Positions 32,428-43,683 of a DNA stretch of 64,000 bases are shown here, piece after piece. Under the pieces are notes generated by a model that did not search any database, was not told the origin of the DNA, and saw only the letters and a list, made by a program, of their open reading frames with translations. The first letter of the stretch is position 1. Each line of letters opens with the position of its first letter. This DNA comes from Otatea glauca (taxonomy: Eukaryota; Streptophyta; Magnoliopsida; Poales; Poaceae), in the NCBI GenBank assembly GCA_036346275.1, contig JAYEVK010000156.1, positions 1 through 64,000 of the forward strand, given 5' to 3'. Made by a program: the position numbers and the translations under genes.

Positions 32428-34574
32428 TCATCTCTTGATTTTAGGTACCCAAATACTTTTGGATCCATTAGTGTTAGTCTGAACAACTTTGGGGCCAAAT
32501 GGATTAGTAAGTAAAGACTTAGGCACCCAAATAGTTTTAAGATTTTTGTCTAGATTAGAGGGGCCAACATATTTAACATTCATTATACCCCTAAAATCCT
32601 TAAACAACATGTAATGAGCATCAACCATGCATCTTCTATTTACCTTAGCATATGAAGCACTAGCAAAAGTGCAATTTTTAGAAGTATGATTGTTATTATG
32701 ACAGTAACAGCATTGAGTCCTACTCTTGATAAAATTTATCTTAGGTTTTGGCTGTTCATTCTTTCTGGGCACAGATTTGACTTTATAACCTAATCCCTTT
32801 TTACCTAGAACAATCTTTTGATCCCCAAGAATTTTATCAAGAGTGGCACTACCAAGAAAGCATTTTTCTAGTCCTTTGTCAAATTTAGCTACCTTAGATT
32901 TCAGATCACTATTTTCTTTCATGGGTTCTTTAGCATACGAGGCATTTTTGCAATCTTTACTACAAATGCTAGATGAGCTAGGAATAAACATTTCATTAGA
33001 AAGCAAATCACAGTTAATTGAAACATTACAAGATGAGATACTTTTAGATTTGCTAATCTACATCTCATTGTCAATTTCTAGCTCATAGTATTTATCAAGC
33101 AATTCATCATGATCTTTAACAAGTTGCATGTGTGTGGTTTTCAAAGAATCATGAGAATCAGTAAGAAGAGCATGATCAGTATTTAGTACAGAATGAGCAT
33201 GTGAAAGTTTTTCATGCTCATCTATAAGCTCATTTTGACTAATCTTTAGCACATCATATTTTTCTTGCAAGGTCTTAATGTCATTCTTATTCATCAAGCT
33301 AGTAGCATTTTTCTTAAGAGCTTTATCTTTAGCAGTTTTAACACATAAAGCATCATTAAGCTCTTTAATGATCTCCACTAGCTCTTCATAAGAAGGAGAA
33401 TCACTCACCTTGTCTTCATCATTTCTGGCCATGAGGCATAGTGGTAGTGAAGATGAAGGTGAAAGTGGTGTGGATTCATCTGAGGAGGAGGATTCTTCAC
33501 TTGAGCTTTCTTCATCAGTGATCCATTCACCAATGTGTGCCTCCTTCTTCCCTTTTTTCCAATGTTTCTTGGAGTAGCTCTTCTTGCGGTGACTCTTCTT
33601 GTAGCTTCCTTGAGCTTTCTCTTCATCATTGTCATCCTTGTTCTTGCTTTTTCCCTTCTTGTTACTTTTATTTGGGCAACGAGCAGCTATGTGTCCTTTC
33701 TCATTGCACTCAAAGCAGATAATGTTAGAGAAAGGGTTTCTTTTTGAGAAATGGTTAGAGGACTTACCTTTGGCATTTACCCTTCTCATGATTTTATTTG
33801 CTGATCTCATGAGCAATGCCAGTTTTCTTACATCTTCATCCTCTTCATAGCTTGTATCTTCTTTTTTTCTTCATCAGAGGAATCTTGAACTTTCTCCTTG
33901 GCCTTGAGAGCAATAGATTTCTTCTTGGTCTCAATTTCATCAACCAAGGTAAGCTCATGAGCTAAGATTTTGCCCAGTAGTTCAGTAGGTGTGAGCTTCT
34001 TCAGGTCACCACTATTGGATAGGTAAGTGATCAGGCTGTGATAGGCTCGCGGTAGAACTCTGATCATCTTCCTCGATACTTCAACATCATCAACTTTAGT
34101 TCCTAGACCTTTAAGCTCTTTTACAATGGGATTTAGTCTAGAAAACATATCATTAGCATTTTCCTGAGGAAGCATTTTGAACTAATCAAATTTTTCTCTG
34201 ACAACAAAATATCTTTCCTCTTTTACATCAGAGGTACCCTCATGAATCTCTCGAAGAGTAGTCCATATATCATGAGCAGTAGAAAGATTGCTGACTCTAT
34301 CAAAAACTTCAATGCTGAGACAAGAAAAGATAGCATTTCTAGCCTGAGCATCATATTGCAAATTTCTTATTTCCCCAGGTGTAGGTTCTAGGGATGTGTG
34401 TTGCCCTTCAGGTATGACACGTGGAGGCAAAGGTCTTTCTGTGACTCTCCACACATCATAACTTATGGCTTCAAGATAGCACCTCATTCTAATTTTCCAA
34501 TAAGCAAAATTTGTGCCATCAAAAATAGGAACAATTCCTACACTTACTGTAGCTGATCCTATTCCCTCGGCCAT
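32428..34574 (-). pseudogene. gag: E5 gag, long form with coiled coil and two zinc knuckles (broken)
   Basis: The start at 34574 (MAEGIGSATVSVGIVPIFDG) was chosen over an upstream Met because it lies just after the primer binding site and matches gag openings. The capsid region continues with FAYWKIRMRCYLEAI to a TAG at 34182 in place of a likely Gln, then FKMLPQENANDMFSRL to 33828. 33816-33058 has a clean zinc knuckle (CFECNEKGHIAARC) and a long heptad-rich coil (LKISQNELIDEHEKLSHAHS). 33006-32428 has a second Cys/His cluster (CCYCHNNNHTSKNC). This gag of over 600 residues is longer than most Copia gags and fits SIRE. Confidence 0.85.
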
Positions 34575-34607
34575 TTTACCCAAGTTGTTAAGCTTTAAAA
34601 TGGGTAA

Positions 34608-34623
34608 CCTTGCTCTGATACCA
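34608..34623 (-). other. E5 primer binding site (tRNA-iMet)
   Basis: Minus-strand TGGTATCAGAGCAAGG, two bases inside the LTR end. Here the full CAGAG is kept, unlike E1 and E3. Confidence 0.92.
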
Positions 34624-35347
34624 CTTGAAAGGATCAAGTTGGCCTAGAGGGGGGTGAATAGGCAACTATAAAAACTTTTAATTCTTAAGAAAAACTTTTC
34701 TCAATAAAAAATAGCAACAAAAAACAATTAGAATAGGGATTCAGCACAACTCAGTTTCAGTAAGATCAGTATTGTGAAGAAGAACTTGAATGATAACTGA
34801 CAATAAGATGAATACACAAAGATAAACCAATATTAGGATGACTCAAGGATTTTTCACCGAGGTTCACAGACCAATCTCCTACATCCCCGTTAGAGCACTT
34901 CTTCAGAAGTATTGCTCCATCAAATAGCCAATCTCAATGGCTTTTGGTTTTTCACTAGCTTGACTCTTCCACCACTCTGGTGAGGTGAGTCTCTCAACCT
35001 TTCACAGCAATAGTGGCCTTTCACAATCCCTTTTGGATAGGTCGCACCAACAACTTCTCCAACCATCTAGGAACAACTAGTTCCAAGAGTAATAGACTAT
35101 CCACAAGCCCAGTCTTCTTGGTTCAGTAGCTATATGCTAAGTAGACTCAGTTTGGAGCAAGAACTCTAAATGTTCAGAATGAGTGTTTATGGTTTCTGAG
35201 TTGAAGCTCAAACTCTTTGATGGAATGAAAGCTCACGAATGTTAAAGATCAAAGAGATGTAAATGATTTGAAAGATGTCAATGGTATTCAGAATGTCAAA
35301 GATGTGTATGTGCAAAGTCTACTTCTTTTAAGTGAACTCAAGCACTG

Positions 35348-35355
35348 TATATATA
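35348..35355 (-). promoter_or_regulatory. TATA box of E5 LTR
   Basis: TATATATA followed on the minus strand by CAGTGCTTGAG. It lies about 155 bp downstream of the last palindrome. Confidence 0.65.
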
Positions 35356-35510
35356 GAGCTTAAAAAGAAAGAACTGTTGTTCCTGCCATTTGACCGTTGA
35401 GAGTGTCAAAATGAACAAAACAGGACAAGTATGGAGTCACGTGCTGCCCCTTTTATAAGTATTTTAAGGTGTATGAGTCATACCGAACTGATATGATGAA
35501 ACATATGCAC

Positions 35511-36190
35511 GCGTCGGACTGAATATATTGGACCGGAGTACATAGGAATTTATCAAGGTTGGTCTGTCGTGTGAAGAAGTAACTGACGCCGAATGAAAAT
35601 ATTAGTCCGGGGTACACAAGTGTGGAGAAGTATTGTGCCTAGTGTAACCCATTTGCGCCGAACCGACAAAATCGGTCCGTCGTATACATGTACAAACAGG
35701 ATATTAAGACTGGTAAAAGTAAGTTTGTGCCGGACCGACAATATTGGTCCGGCGTACACAAGCTTTGTTCTATTTGGATACCAGCAAAACAACGTTTGCG
35801 TCGGACCGAAAAATTTGGTCCGACGTAGAAGGGAAAACAGCTGGTTTTACCAGAGAGAGTCACGTTTGCGCCGGAAAGAAAAAGTTGGTCCGGCGTACAC
35901 TTAGAATTCGCTCCGCCGTAAACGGCATGTTCTCGGTTAAGATTTGAGTAAATAAATTCTTAACGCCGGACTAGAAATGATGGTCCGGAGTGAAAAGACA
36001 ACATACGCCGGACTGAAAATAAGGCTAAATTCAGACCAGTCCGGTTTGAATGGTGTATGCTCAGTTGAAATAAATCAGAAGAGAGCTCTTAGCGCCGGAC
36101 TGAAAAAGTCGGTCCGGCGTACATGGAGTGCGCTTGGTTAGAACTTGAAACTTGATTTTTCAGCGCCGGACTAAATGAAGTTGGTCCGAA
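35511..36190. repeat. array of ten ~33 bp palindromes in E5 U3
   Basis: Each unit pairs a left arm like (C)GCCGGACYGA with a right arm like TTGGTCCGGCGTAC around an AT-rich centre. Units start near 35511, 35585, 35654, 35726, 35797, 35867, 35962, 36004, 36091 and 36161. The typical step is 69-74 bp, with ~38 bp of unrelated sequence between. Arms have diverged, but several units still form near-perfect hairpins (35726-35760, 36091-36125). I see no protein-coding frame. Confidence 0.88.
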
Positions 36191-36489
36191 AAAGAACTCT
36201 TTTTGGCTAAGAGAGGGAAGATCTAGATTTTTGAATGAGAGATATGAAATGTCCTATGCTCCAAGTAATCTTAGTGATTTTTGCATCTGAACCAAGATTA
36301 TTACTTGTGTATAATCCCTCTTAATAGTATGGTTATTCTAGCTATATGGCTTGAATCAACTCCCAAGCCAAAACTAAGAATAAACACCTTAGCCTTGTTC
36401 TTCAAATATAGCTATTGTTAGCTTATACTGAGTATGCTTCTTGATCATCAACACCAAAACCTACATAATAAGCATAACTGACAAAAAAA

Positions 36490-39172
36490 TAGGGGACCGG
36501 GATGCTCTCACTATTTAAATAGATTTAGAATCTGCAAAGGTTACGCACTTTACCCACATGGTATGATCAAACTATACTACTATGCATTTTCACATACTCA
36601 TCGACGTGTGGCTAGAAGATCATAACAAAACCTTTCAGAAACTTTGTCTGGACATTGACCCTCCCAATAAGCCGGACTCACTATTCCTTCCCTCACACAG
36701 AGCAGAAGAATAGGATCGGGCCATATTGTTGGATAGATATGTGGCCATAGCGACACACTTCCCCTTAACCGCACGCATAGTTTGGTTATCCCACCTGAGG
36801 CATCACATGTCAAAACTCGGTAGCTTAGTTAGGTCCATCCCATTCCAGACATATGGTTGCATACTTGGCCCAGTTCAAAGGCTTGCAAGGTTAAGTCCTT
36901 AACTGACCGATACAAGACTTCCAATAAATCACTCATAGAAAACACCTCACATCCACTCATAAAATAACATGTCATCATATCAACCCAATGCCACATAGGC
37001 CCACCATAGCTCACAGCTCTTGCCACATACCCCAGTCTAAATTATTTACCACCCTAGTTGATTATCGTACAACACATGCCATCAACAACTCAACATCATT
37101 GTGTGACAACATATGACACACCTTTCCATAAACATGTTCCATATTTTATTAGTCAAGATTGATTTGAACTTTCAAAAGACATGAGTTACACATGGCATGG
37201 CTAAGCAACTACACACGATCTAACCAACCCACATTGGCATCTATTAGCAACCAACTAATAATGAACCATCCTAAGGTGACAACTAATCATGGCATACAAA
37301 TGACAAGGTAGGCATAATCTAATTGGGTAGAATAACTTGATCCCAAACAATTTGAAAATAGTTCTACACATAAAGTATCATGCAGTAATTAAAAATCAAC
37401 ACAGCATTTATAAAACTGGGTTCAACATGATCAAAGCACAACTTGCCTTGGAAAAGCTCCTGTTCCTGCTCTGGACCTTGCTCTTGAATCAACTTTCACC
37501 CTCGAATGCTCTGGGCACTTCGACGTCTATGCAAATCGAGATAAAATACCAAATTAGAGAGAAAACAAACTCCAAAAATCAAATAAAATAATCCATTAAA
37601 TAGATCTCAATTTTACAAATTTTTAGAAACATGAATTGCCTCAATCGGAGCTCTTATGAAGATGAACGGGCTCTCGAAAGATCCAAATAAAAGATAAATC
37701 TAGAAAAATAGACAATCAGATTTTTTTTTTCCTGAATTATTTTCAACTGAAGACCCGATTAATGACTTCAGCTGATGTCAGCACTGTATTTTCCCATATA
37801 AAAAAATAATCCTCAAAATCGATCAGACACTGACATGTGGGCCCAGGTTGCATGAACCATGTCCACAAGGCAACATGAGAGCACGGTGGACCAGGTCCAT
37901 GAGGCGTCAGTGACTTACATGCGGGCCCGAACCGAGCTGACACAACACAAGCCACAAGCAGACACATCAGCAAAAGAGGTGACTTGGCACTGACATGGCA
38001 GATGATCTAGACGCCACATGTCTCTCACCAGGACTGCCACGTCAACTGCACTTGCGTCTCAATCGGACCCTAGTCACGTCGTCTCACCGGAGCACAAGAG
38101 CCAAGGTTCGTCACCGGCAGTCGTAAGGCACATCTCCAGAAAGCTCTCGCTGAGGGGGTTCCACTAACGTGAATGATGTCCACCGACGATAACCAAGGCG
38201 ACGGTGGCAATGCGAGGAAACCACAGCGATAGACCTGAATGGAATACAACGACTCACCGCAGCTCTAGCCGAAGTTGTGCATGTATGGAATAGATCTGGA
38301 CACAGTGAAGCGATCGGCACCGCTCTTGACCATGGAGATCCCCAGATGGCGATGAATCGATGGTTACTTCACGGCGGCAGCGCACAGAGGAAACTCCAAA
38401 TTCCGGCGAAGAGGCAACAAATCTTGGCGAATCAGCTTGGGGCTTGAGATCGGTTTAACGGGGCGAAGTCGATGCGCATGCTAAATAGTCTCGTGCATCC
38501 AAGACGTAGCCAGCACGGAGCTTGCATCCATGGTGGAAACAGAGTCCAGTGCAAAGTCTGATTCGGAGACAATAAACCAGAGCGACCACGTGTCAAGATG
38601 GAGGTACGCGATGCATGCTGACGCAAAACAATCCGGACCGCACATGAGATCAGACGGCCATGATTTATTAGGATTTCTGTTAACCATGATCCATCATAGC
38701 CACCTGCCCAGAACTAATGGCCAAGATGCATTAGGGTTCTGAGACCATCTCAGCCACTTGATCAAAATCCGACAGTCTTGGATCAAGGCACCACAGCTAA
38801 CAGGCCTCGATCAGGCCGAACTGGGCTAGCATAGATACCTCGGTTGGGCCCGCTTGGGCTTCGGCCCAACACTATACAAACCTTTACCAAAGATTTTCTC
38901 TTTTAAAAATAATTTCAGAAAATAAACAAAGCCAAATAAAATAGTAAAAATATCAAAACAATTATCAAAAATACTTTGAGACATTTGGAACTCAAATAAA
39001 ATATTTTTGAAAAAAATTATTTAAAATTTTCACATATTTGAATAATATCCATGTTAAGCCTAATTCAAAAATAAGAGATAAATTCCAAATAAATTCTAAA
39101 AATTTCCCAATATTTACAATACACATAAATATAATTATTAAATTAATAAAAGCAAACAATTAGGATGTTACA
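36490..39172 (-). repeat. E6: Tekay-like LTR fragment
   Basis: Resembles E3 LTR positions from about 8960 to 11858 in the same orientation. Shared blocks include ACTTTACCCACA, CACACAGAGC, the AGGCTTGCAAGG phrase, GATCAAAGCA then ACTTGCCTT, a GC-richer middle (37800-38800) and an AT-rich end closing with TGTTACA at 39172. About 690 bp of the LTR left end is absent, replaced by E5 whose right end is near 36465. It is more diverged than the two E3 LTRs. ORFs inside it are not genes. Confidence 0.75.
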
Positions 39173-39602
39173 AATACTAAGAAAGATATCCAGTATTCTA
39201 CTTCATTAATAAATGTCAAGTTAACATGTGGTATTTAACTATTTATGTGTTGTCGCACTATAATTAAGAATATATGTTGGACACTATTTCTTAATGAAGA
39301 AATTTCCTAAAAATCAACCAGAGGAAGATGAAATATTTTTTATATAAATATAGCTCTTGGAATAATAATCCTTGCTTAATCTGAGTATGAACAATTGTGT
39401 GTTTTCCCTATTTGTTTTCGCTAAAATAGTCAAGTTAAATAGAAGACATCGTCCCCTCATCTTCGTCGCCGAATGGATCTAATGAGTCGAGAATAGGAAA
39501 ACCAAGGCACTATCGAAGATGAGGAATTAAAAGGCCCTAAGCCTGATATACCATCACGGCGGTCGATCTGAAGGATAGGGCTCCTCCGAACCTTCGAAAG
39601 CA
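39173..39602 (+). other. AT-rich spacer before the CACTA gene
   Basis: No coding region, RNA gene or repeat pattern recognised. It may be CACTA 5' sequence or host DNA. Confidence 0.4.
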
Positions 39603-40811
39603 ATGGCAGCATTACAGACATTGTGCAGGATAGTTGGCCGTGAACGGGTCCCCATCCCTATCCATCTTGAAAGTCGCTGACAAATGAGGAGCGTAACAGC
39701 CTGGCGACAGAAATTTTGGCATCGTTCGAGATCCCAGCAGACGCCATGCACATAGTGTGATAGTACGCGTTACTAGTGGAGGCAATGGCGTCAAAGAACT
39801 TTAAGAGCACGCTTGTCAGCAATTACATGAAGAAGGAAATGACTCCCTTCGAGAAGTATGGGTTCATTGATGAAGACGTATGGCAATGATTTATTAAGAT
39901 GAAGACGACGAAAGAATTCGTGCATCAAACTGAGCGCGCAAGGCCCTCAAGTAAAAACATCCACCCCATAGACTCGACATAGTGGGTACGCAGGTAAGAA
40001 TGCGCAATGGACGAAGGAGGACAAAGAGACAATCCTGATGGAGGCCTCCCCACCATTTGCCTCGATCGTAGATCCGCGCACCTGAAACTAGCTAAGAGTG
40101 AGGTCACGTGCAATTTCTTCGAGCGCCATGTCCTTTGCAAACCCCACAAACAAGGAAGTGTCGCAACGCTTGGTATGATATCGAACTACCTAGTTTGTAA
40201 TTAGTCCATAACTTCATAAGTGAAATAACATGTCTGGATCTTACAGGAAGCGTTGAGTACAGAATCTTTCCAAGGCTCTTTCTAGGCAAACAGGGAGAAA
40301 GATATATTCTCCATGGCCTTGGAAAACAAGGAGAATCCAAGTCGCACATGTGGCAAAGGTGTTTTTGTTTCGTGAAAAATGGGATTCCTACAGAACTCCA
40401 ACACATATCGGAGTAGGAAGAGAGCCAAAGCCGAATGCAAGGAACGGCTAGTAGCAATTATTGAGGAAAGGATTAAGGAAAGCCTAAGAGAGCAGTTTAA
40501 TAATCAGCTAAGAAGCCTTGAGGAAAGGGTTATAGAAAGTCTAAGACAGACTGTGCAAGACCCAGAAGAATCAACGCAATTTTGCCCCACTAACCGTCGG
40601 AGTAGCTACGCATCCGCCCCTCACACAGTCAAAGACTACGACAAATTTTCTGTCAATGACATCGAGGTAATATATATCTCTGGAATGCTCCATAGATAGA
40701 CCTGTTGGACGCTTAGCTAATTGTGTACCATTATGTAGGTGACCACACAGGGCAATCTCCAAGTGAGGTTTACTAGTGGATCCGATCCCCAGTAGGCTGC
40801 TTGGGGTGCGC
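39603..40811 (+). pseudogene. CACTA (En/Spm) transposon ORF, 5' part
   Basis: Translation in shifting frames gives ALQTLCRIVGRERVPIPIHL near 39609. STLVSNYMKKEMTPFEKYGF then FVHQTERARPSSKNIHP follows near 39800-39965. NTYRSRKRAKAECKERL leads into a coiled coil (IEERIKESLREQF, RSLEERVIESL) at 40397-40560. These match conserved blocks of the grass CACTA TNPA/ORF1-type protein annotated as transposon protein, CACTA, En/Spm subclass. A 72 bp intron with good ends (GAG|GTAATA at 40667, ATGTAG at 40738) interrupts it. The gene is then cut at 40812-40816 by E4 and resumes at 43684. No terminal CACTA motif was found. Confidence 0.75.
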
Positions 40812-40816
40812 GTATC

Positions 40817-41355
40817 TGTGGAATATAAGAACCCGGGTACCCTCATGACAAGCCCAAGAGGGAGGCCCAGAAGATACTCCGCGTCGGGCCCCCTGCCGTG
40901 CGCAAGGGACATATCCTAAAGGAGGTTGAACTTATATTTAGATATGATAGATACGGTTGTAATCCGAAGTCGTTAATAGGGTAGATAAAGATGTAAACTC
41001 TATCCTATTAATCGATCGAATCTTGTAACCGATCGAATCTCCAAATCGATCAGGACTCTGTAAGCCGCCCCACCCCCGCTATATAAGGGAGAGGGCGGGC
41101 AACAACATAGGGATCCGATCATCCAAGCATAGAGCAATCAAGCCATAGAGCATAGAACACCTCATATCGCCCAGAGCATATTGTGCTTTGAGTAATCCCG
41201 GATCCAAGAGATCCATATAATCCCAGCACATAGGATTAGGGTATTATCTCCTCCGCGAGAGCCTGAACCTGTATAAACCCCTTGTCTTGTGTGACCTTCG
41301 AGTTTGAGATCTAGCGCCTACCCCATAAATTCATTGCCGACTACAAAAGTCGACA
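40817..41355 (+). repeat. E4 5' LTR (539 bp)
   Basis: Starts TGTGGAATATAAG and ends AAAAGTCGACA. TATA box TATATAAG is at 41080-41087. Nearly identical to 43144-43683 apart from small differences such as ATCGATCGAATC against ACTGATTGGAATC. Confidence 0.95.
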
Positions 41356-41357
41356 GT

Positions 41358-41375
41358 TGGCGCGCCAGGTAGGGG
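41358..41375 (+). other. E4 primer binding site
   Basis: TGGCGCGCCAGGTAGGGG, two bases after the LTR. It differs from the iMet type used by the other elements here. This sequence is usual in grass Tat elements; I do not assign the tRNA. Confidence 0.75.
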
Positions 41376-41940
41376 AAGCGCTATAATCTTTTCCCACAGA
41401 CTCGATAGCAGCAATCGGTGGATTCGTCGCCACTTTCATCTCCGCCAGCCTTTCTTCTTGAAACACGACTTCGCCGCAAATCGCGCGGAGAGCTTGTCTG
41501 TCCGGTCCAAAACCCGATCCGATCTGGTAAAGATCAGGCCAACCCATCTCAGGTATATCACTTTGACTTGGCCGGCAAACCAGTCGGCGTCGCGAGGAAT
41601 TGCTGCGATCTTCATGGCGTCTTCGCGATAGAAGAGCAGAAGACCGATCTCCAACGCCAACAAGAAGAACAAGAAGGCTGCGGGGAAGATCGTCTTCGTA
41701 GGGTAAGGAGGTGCAGTGCGATCGCTTTGATCTCGCGGCCGCAATGTCCGCGGGGACATCCTGCAATCTAGGTTGGGAGATCAAGCCGTCTTCCACACGC
41801 CAACGCAGAACGTCGTCGCCTCCAAGACGCTTCCCGACAAACTGGACCCGATGATTGCATCAGATAGCCCGATGGCCCCGATCGTGGCCCAGATCAAGGC
41901 CATGGTGATGGCGGCCGCAATTCAGCAAAATTAGGAAAAG
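41376..41940 (+). pseudogene. E4 leader and gag-like N-terminal remnant
   Basis: The stretch 41781-41933 reads DQAVFHTPTQNVVASKTLP, then APIVAQIKAMVMAAAIQQN, before a TAG. It resembles the first residues of Tat gag. Upstream frames (41418-41771) include a charged Gln/Glu-rich segment and are probably leader. No capsid or zinc-knuckle domain follows, so it cannot supply a working Gag. Confidence 0.5.
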
Positions 41941-41959
41941 CCGGTAGGTGAAAAGCCCC

Positions 41960-42270
41960 ACGGTAGGTGAAGCGAGCTACGCGCGCCCGAAGCGCCACCG
42001 CGACGGCCACGAGCCTACGCCACGCCCGGCGCCACCGAGCCACGCCGCGCCCACGAGGCTTTCGGCGACGCCACGAGCTACGCCACGCCCGAGCGCCACC
42101 TTCAAGACGACCACGAGCCTACGCTGCGCCCGGCGCCACAAGACGCCACGAGCCACGCCTGTGCCCCGATCGCCACCTTCAGCACGACCACGAGCCACGC
42201 CTGCGCCCCGAGCGCCGCCTACAGCTCATATACAAGCCTTCGCCTGCGCCCCGAGCAAAGATGGCACGAT
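41960..42270 (+). repeat. GC-rich tandem repeat inside E4
   Basis: Degenerate repeats of about 60 bp built on CGCCACGAGCC(T)ACGCC and CGCCCGAGCGCCACC, about five copies. It replaces the gag-pol body. Plus-strand frames give Ala/Pro/Arg-rich peptides that are repeat artefacts. Indels make the period uneven. Confidence 0.75.
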
Positions 42271-42330
42271 CGTCGACAACATATGGAGCATAAAGCAGCT
42301 AAGTCGTTTTTTACTCAATTATGTCATTAT
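42258..42330 (+). pseudogene. E4 remnant of the pol C-terminus
   Basis: DGTIVDNIWSIKQLSRF corresponds to the last residues of Tat integrase; E2 has DGTIISNTWNIEQLRHF near 22720-22770. It shows that E4 arose by internal deletion from a full Tat element that kept both ends. Confidence 0.7.
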
Positions 42331-42352
42331 AAATAAAATTGTTGACTTTCCT

Positions 42353-42425
42353 GACTTGCTACTTAGTTGACCCACAACTAAGCAGTAAGTCGGGGGCTAC
42401 ACCTAATAGTGTGCGCATGCGCACA
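42353..42425. repeat. stem-loop and perfect 16 bp palindrome in E4
   Basis: Arms 42353-42368 and 42376-42391 pair at 14 of 16 positions around a 7-base loop, directly before CGGGGGCTAC. The palindrome TGTGCGCATGCGCACA follows at 42410-42425. Both lie just past the pol remnant. Confidence 0.7.
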
Positions 42426-43143
42426 TCTTTTTCTGAGTTGTATTTTTCTTCTTTTACTTAACGATTGCAAGTGAATCCGAGTGCGATAACTCCGAGTTGT
42501 GAAGCTCTGACCCCATGAACGGCGAACTTTAGTCACCCAAAACACGTGCCTGGGAAAAAGAGCCATGAGCCGACTCCCAAAGCTCGGGGGCTAGACTAGT
42601 CAGGCAGAGTGCTTAAACAAAAGAGTCAAACCACTTGATGAATTCAAAATCAATAAGGAAAAGAGTAAAAACTCTAAAATTATATATACACCAATCGAAC
42701 ATCACATCCGAAAGTGAATTGTTTTACATTGCCTAAGTTACGCATATACATGATTTCGGGCTACTAAATTTAGATACGACGTGTGTGAGCCAACGCTCAA
42801 CGACGACATCAAGAACTTCGCGATTTAATGAATTTAAAGGAGCGGCGCTGAATTTTGCCTTGAGCGGAAAAACGTTTTGACTTCGCATATCGTTTGGGAT
42901 ACAAGATGTCCCAAGATGAGCCGATCGCCATAATTCCAATAATGGGGCTAGGAACCACTCGTAAAGTTTAACGCGTGGAACTCTATTGAGTCCTTCACGA
43001 TCTCTTTGCCTACAACAGGCACAACAACGTAAAGGAAAACTAGTCGGAAGCTACATCAAGAATCGAAGCACTCGGCGTGAAGCATGACTCGGTTGGGCCG
43101 CAACCAGAAGGAGGCAACTCGATCGCAAAGGACCGGTGGCTCT
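42426..43143 (+). other. E4 3' spacer
   Basis: No gene, RNA gene or clear repeat seen. It contains a second GGGGGCTAGACTAG phrase at about 42588, matching the E2 spacer near 22953. It ends at a poor polypurine tract (GCAAAGGACCGGTGGCTCT) before the LTR. Confidence 0.55.
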
Positions 43144-43683
43144 TGTGGAATATAAGAACCCGGTACCCTCATGACAAGCCCAAGAGGGAGGCCCGAAGAT
43201 ACTCCCGCGTTAGGCCCATTGCCAGGCGCAAGAGGACATATCCTAAAGGAGGTTGAACTTATATTTAGATATGATAGATACGGTTGTAATCCGAGTCGTT
43301 AATAGGGTAGATAAAGATGTAAACTCTATCCTATTAACTGATTGGAATCTTGTAACCGGTCGGAATCTCCAAACCGATCAAGACTCTGTAAGCCGCCCCA
43401 CCCCCGCTATATAAGGGAGAGGGCGGGCAACAACATAGGGATCCGATCATCCAAGCATAGAGCAATCAAACCATAAAGCATAGAACACCTCATATCGCCC
43501 AGAGCATATTGTGCTTTGAGCAACCCCGGATCCAAGAGATCCATATAATCCCAACACACAGGATTAGGGTATTATCTCCTCCGCGAGAGCCTGAACCTGT
43601 ATAAACCCCTTGTCTTGTGTGACCTTCGAGTTTGAGATCTAGCGCCTACCCCATAAATTCATTGCCGACTACAAAAGTCGACA
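43144..43683 (+). repeat. E4 3' LTR (540 bp)
   Basis: Direct repeat of 40817-41355. TATA box TATATAAG is at 43408-43415. It is followed by the GTATC target duplication. Confidence 0.95.

Larger units (their letters stand above)
27965..36465 (-). mobile_element. E5: SIRE-like Ty1/Copia element, 3' end cut off by E2
   Basis: Read on the minus strand: 5' LTR 36465-34626, primer binding site, long gag with coiled coil, pol, then a 1.4 kb region with a short ORF, cut at 27965 by the E2 LTR. The rest of E5, including its 3' LTR, should lie beyond the far side of E2, left of the window. The SIRE assignment rests on the long gag with an extra coiled-coil segment, the LTR end TCCTTTCA before TGGTATCAGAGC, and pol motifs such as HWVIDNGCTQYMTG and QMDIKSAFLNG. 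Right-end coordinates rest on the candidate LTR start TGTAGG and are approximate. Confidence 0.85.
34626..36465 (-). repeat. E5 5' LTR (about 1.84 kb)
   Basis: The minus-strand end is TCCTTTCA just before the primer binding site. The start is placed at TGTAGGTTTTGGTGTTGATG (36465), by analogy with other SIRE LTRs. No second LTR is in the window to confirm it. The TATA box is TATATATA at 35348-35355 and the palindrome array lies upstream of it in U3. Confidence 0.75.
40817..43683 (+). mobile_element. E4: short non-autonomous LTR element related to Tat/E2
   Basis: Two direct LTRs (40817-41355, 43144-43683) with exact target duplication GTATC (40812-40816, 43684-43688) bracket only 1.79 kb. There is no RT, RNase H or integrase. 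The interior keeps a primer binding site, a gag-like N-terminal stretch, a GC-rich tandem repeat, the last ~15 residues of a Tat pol and a spacer. The LTRs share blocks with the E2 LTR, so a Tat element of the E2 type is the probable source of enzymes, by analogy with rice Dasheng/RIRE2. Total length 2867 bp. Confidence 0.92.

Noticed and set aside
35511..36190. Evenly spaced palindromic repeats that look like a CRISPR array
   Set aside because: Repeats are diverged palindromes inside a plant LTR, spacers are not uniform, there are no cas genes and the context is eukaryotic.
37337..38742. Several short ORFs
   Set aside because: Within the E6 LTR fragment, with no similarity or conserved frame.
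41948..42370. Ala/Pro/Arg-rich ORFs of 108-140 codons
   Set aside because: Products of the GC-rich tandem repeat in E4 in several frames, with no domain.
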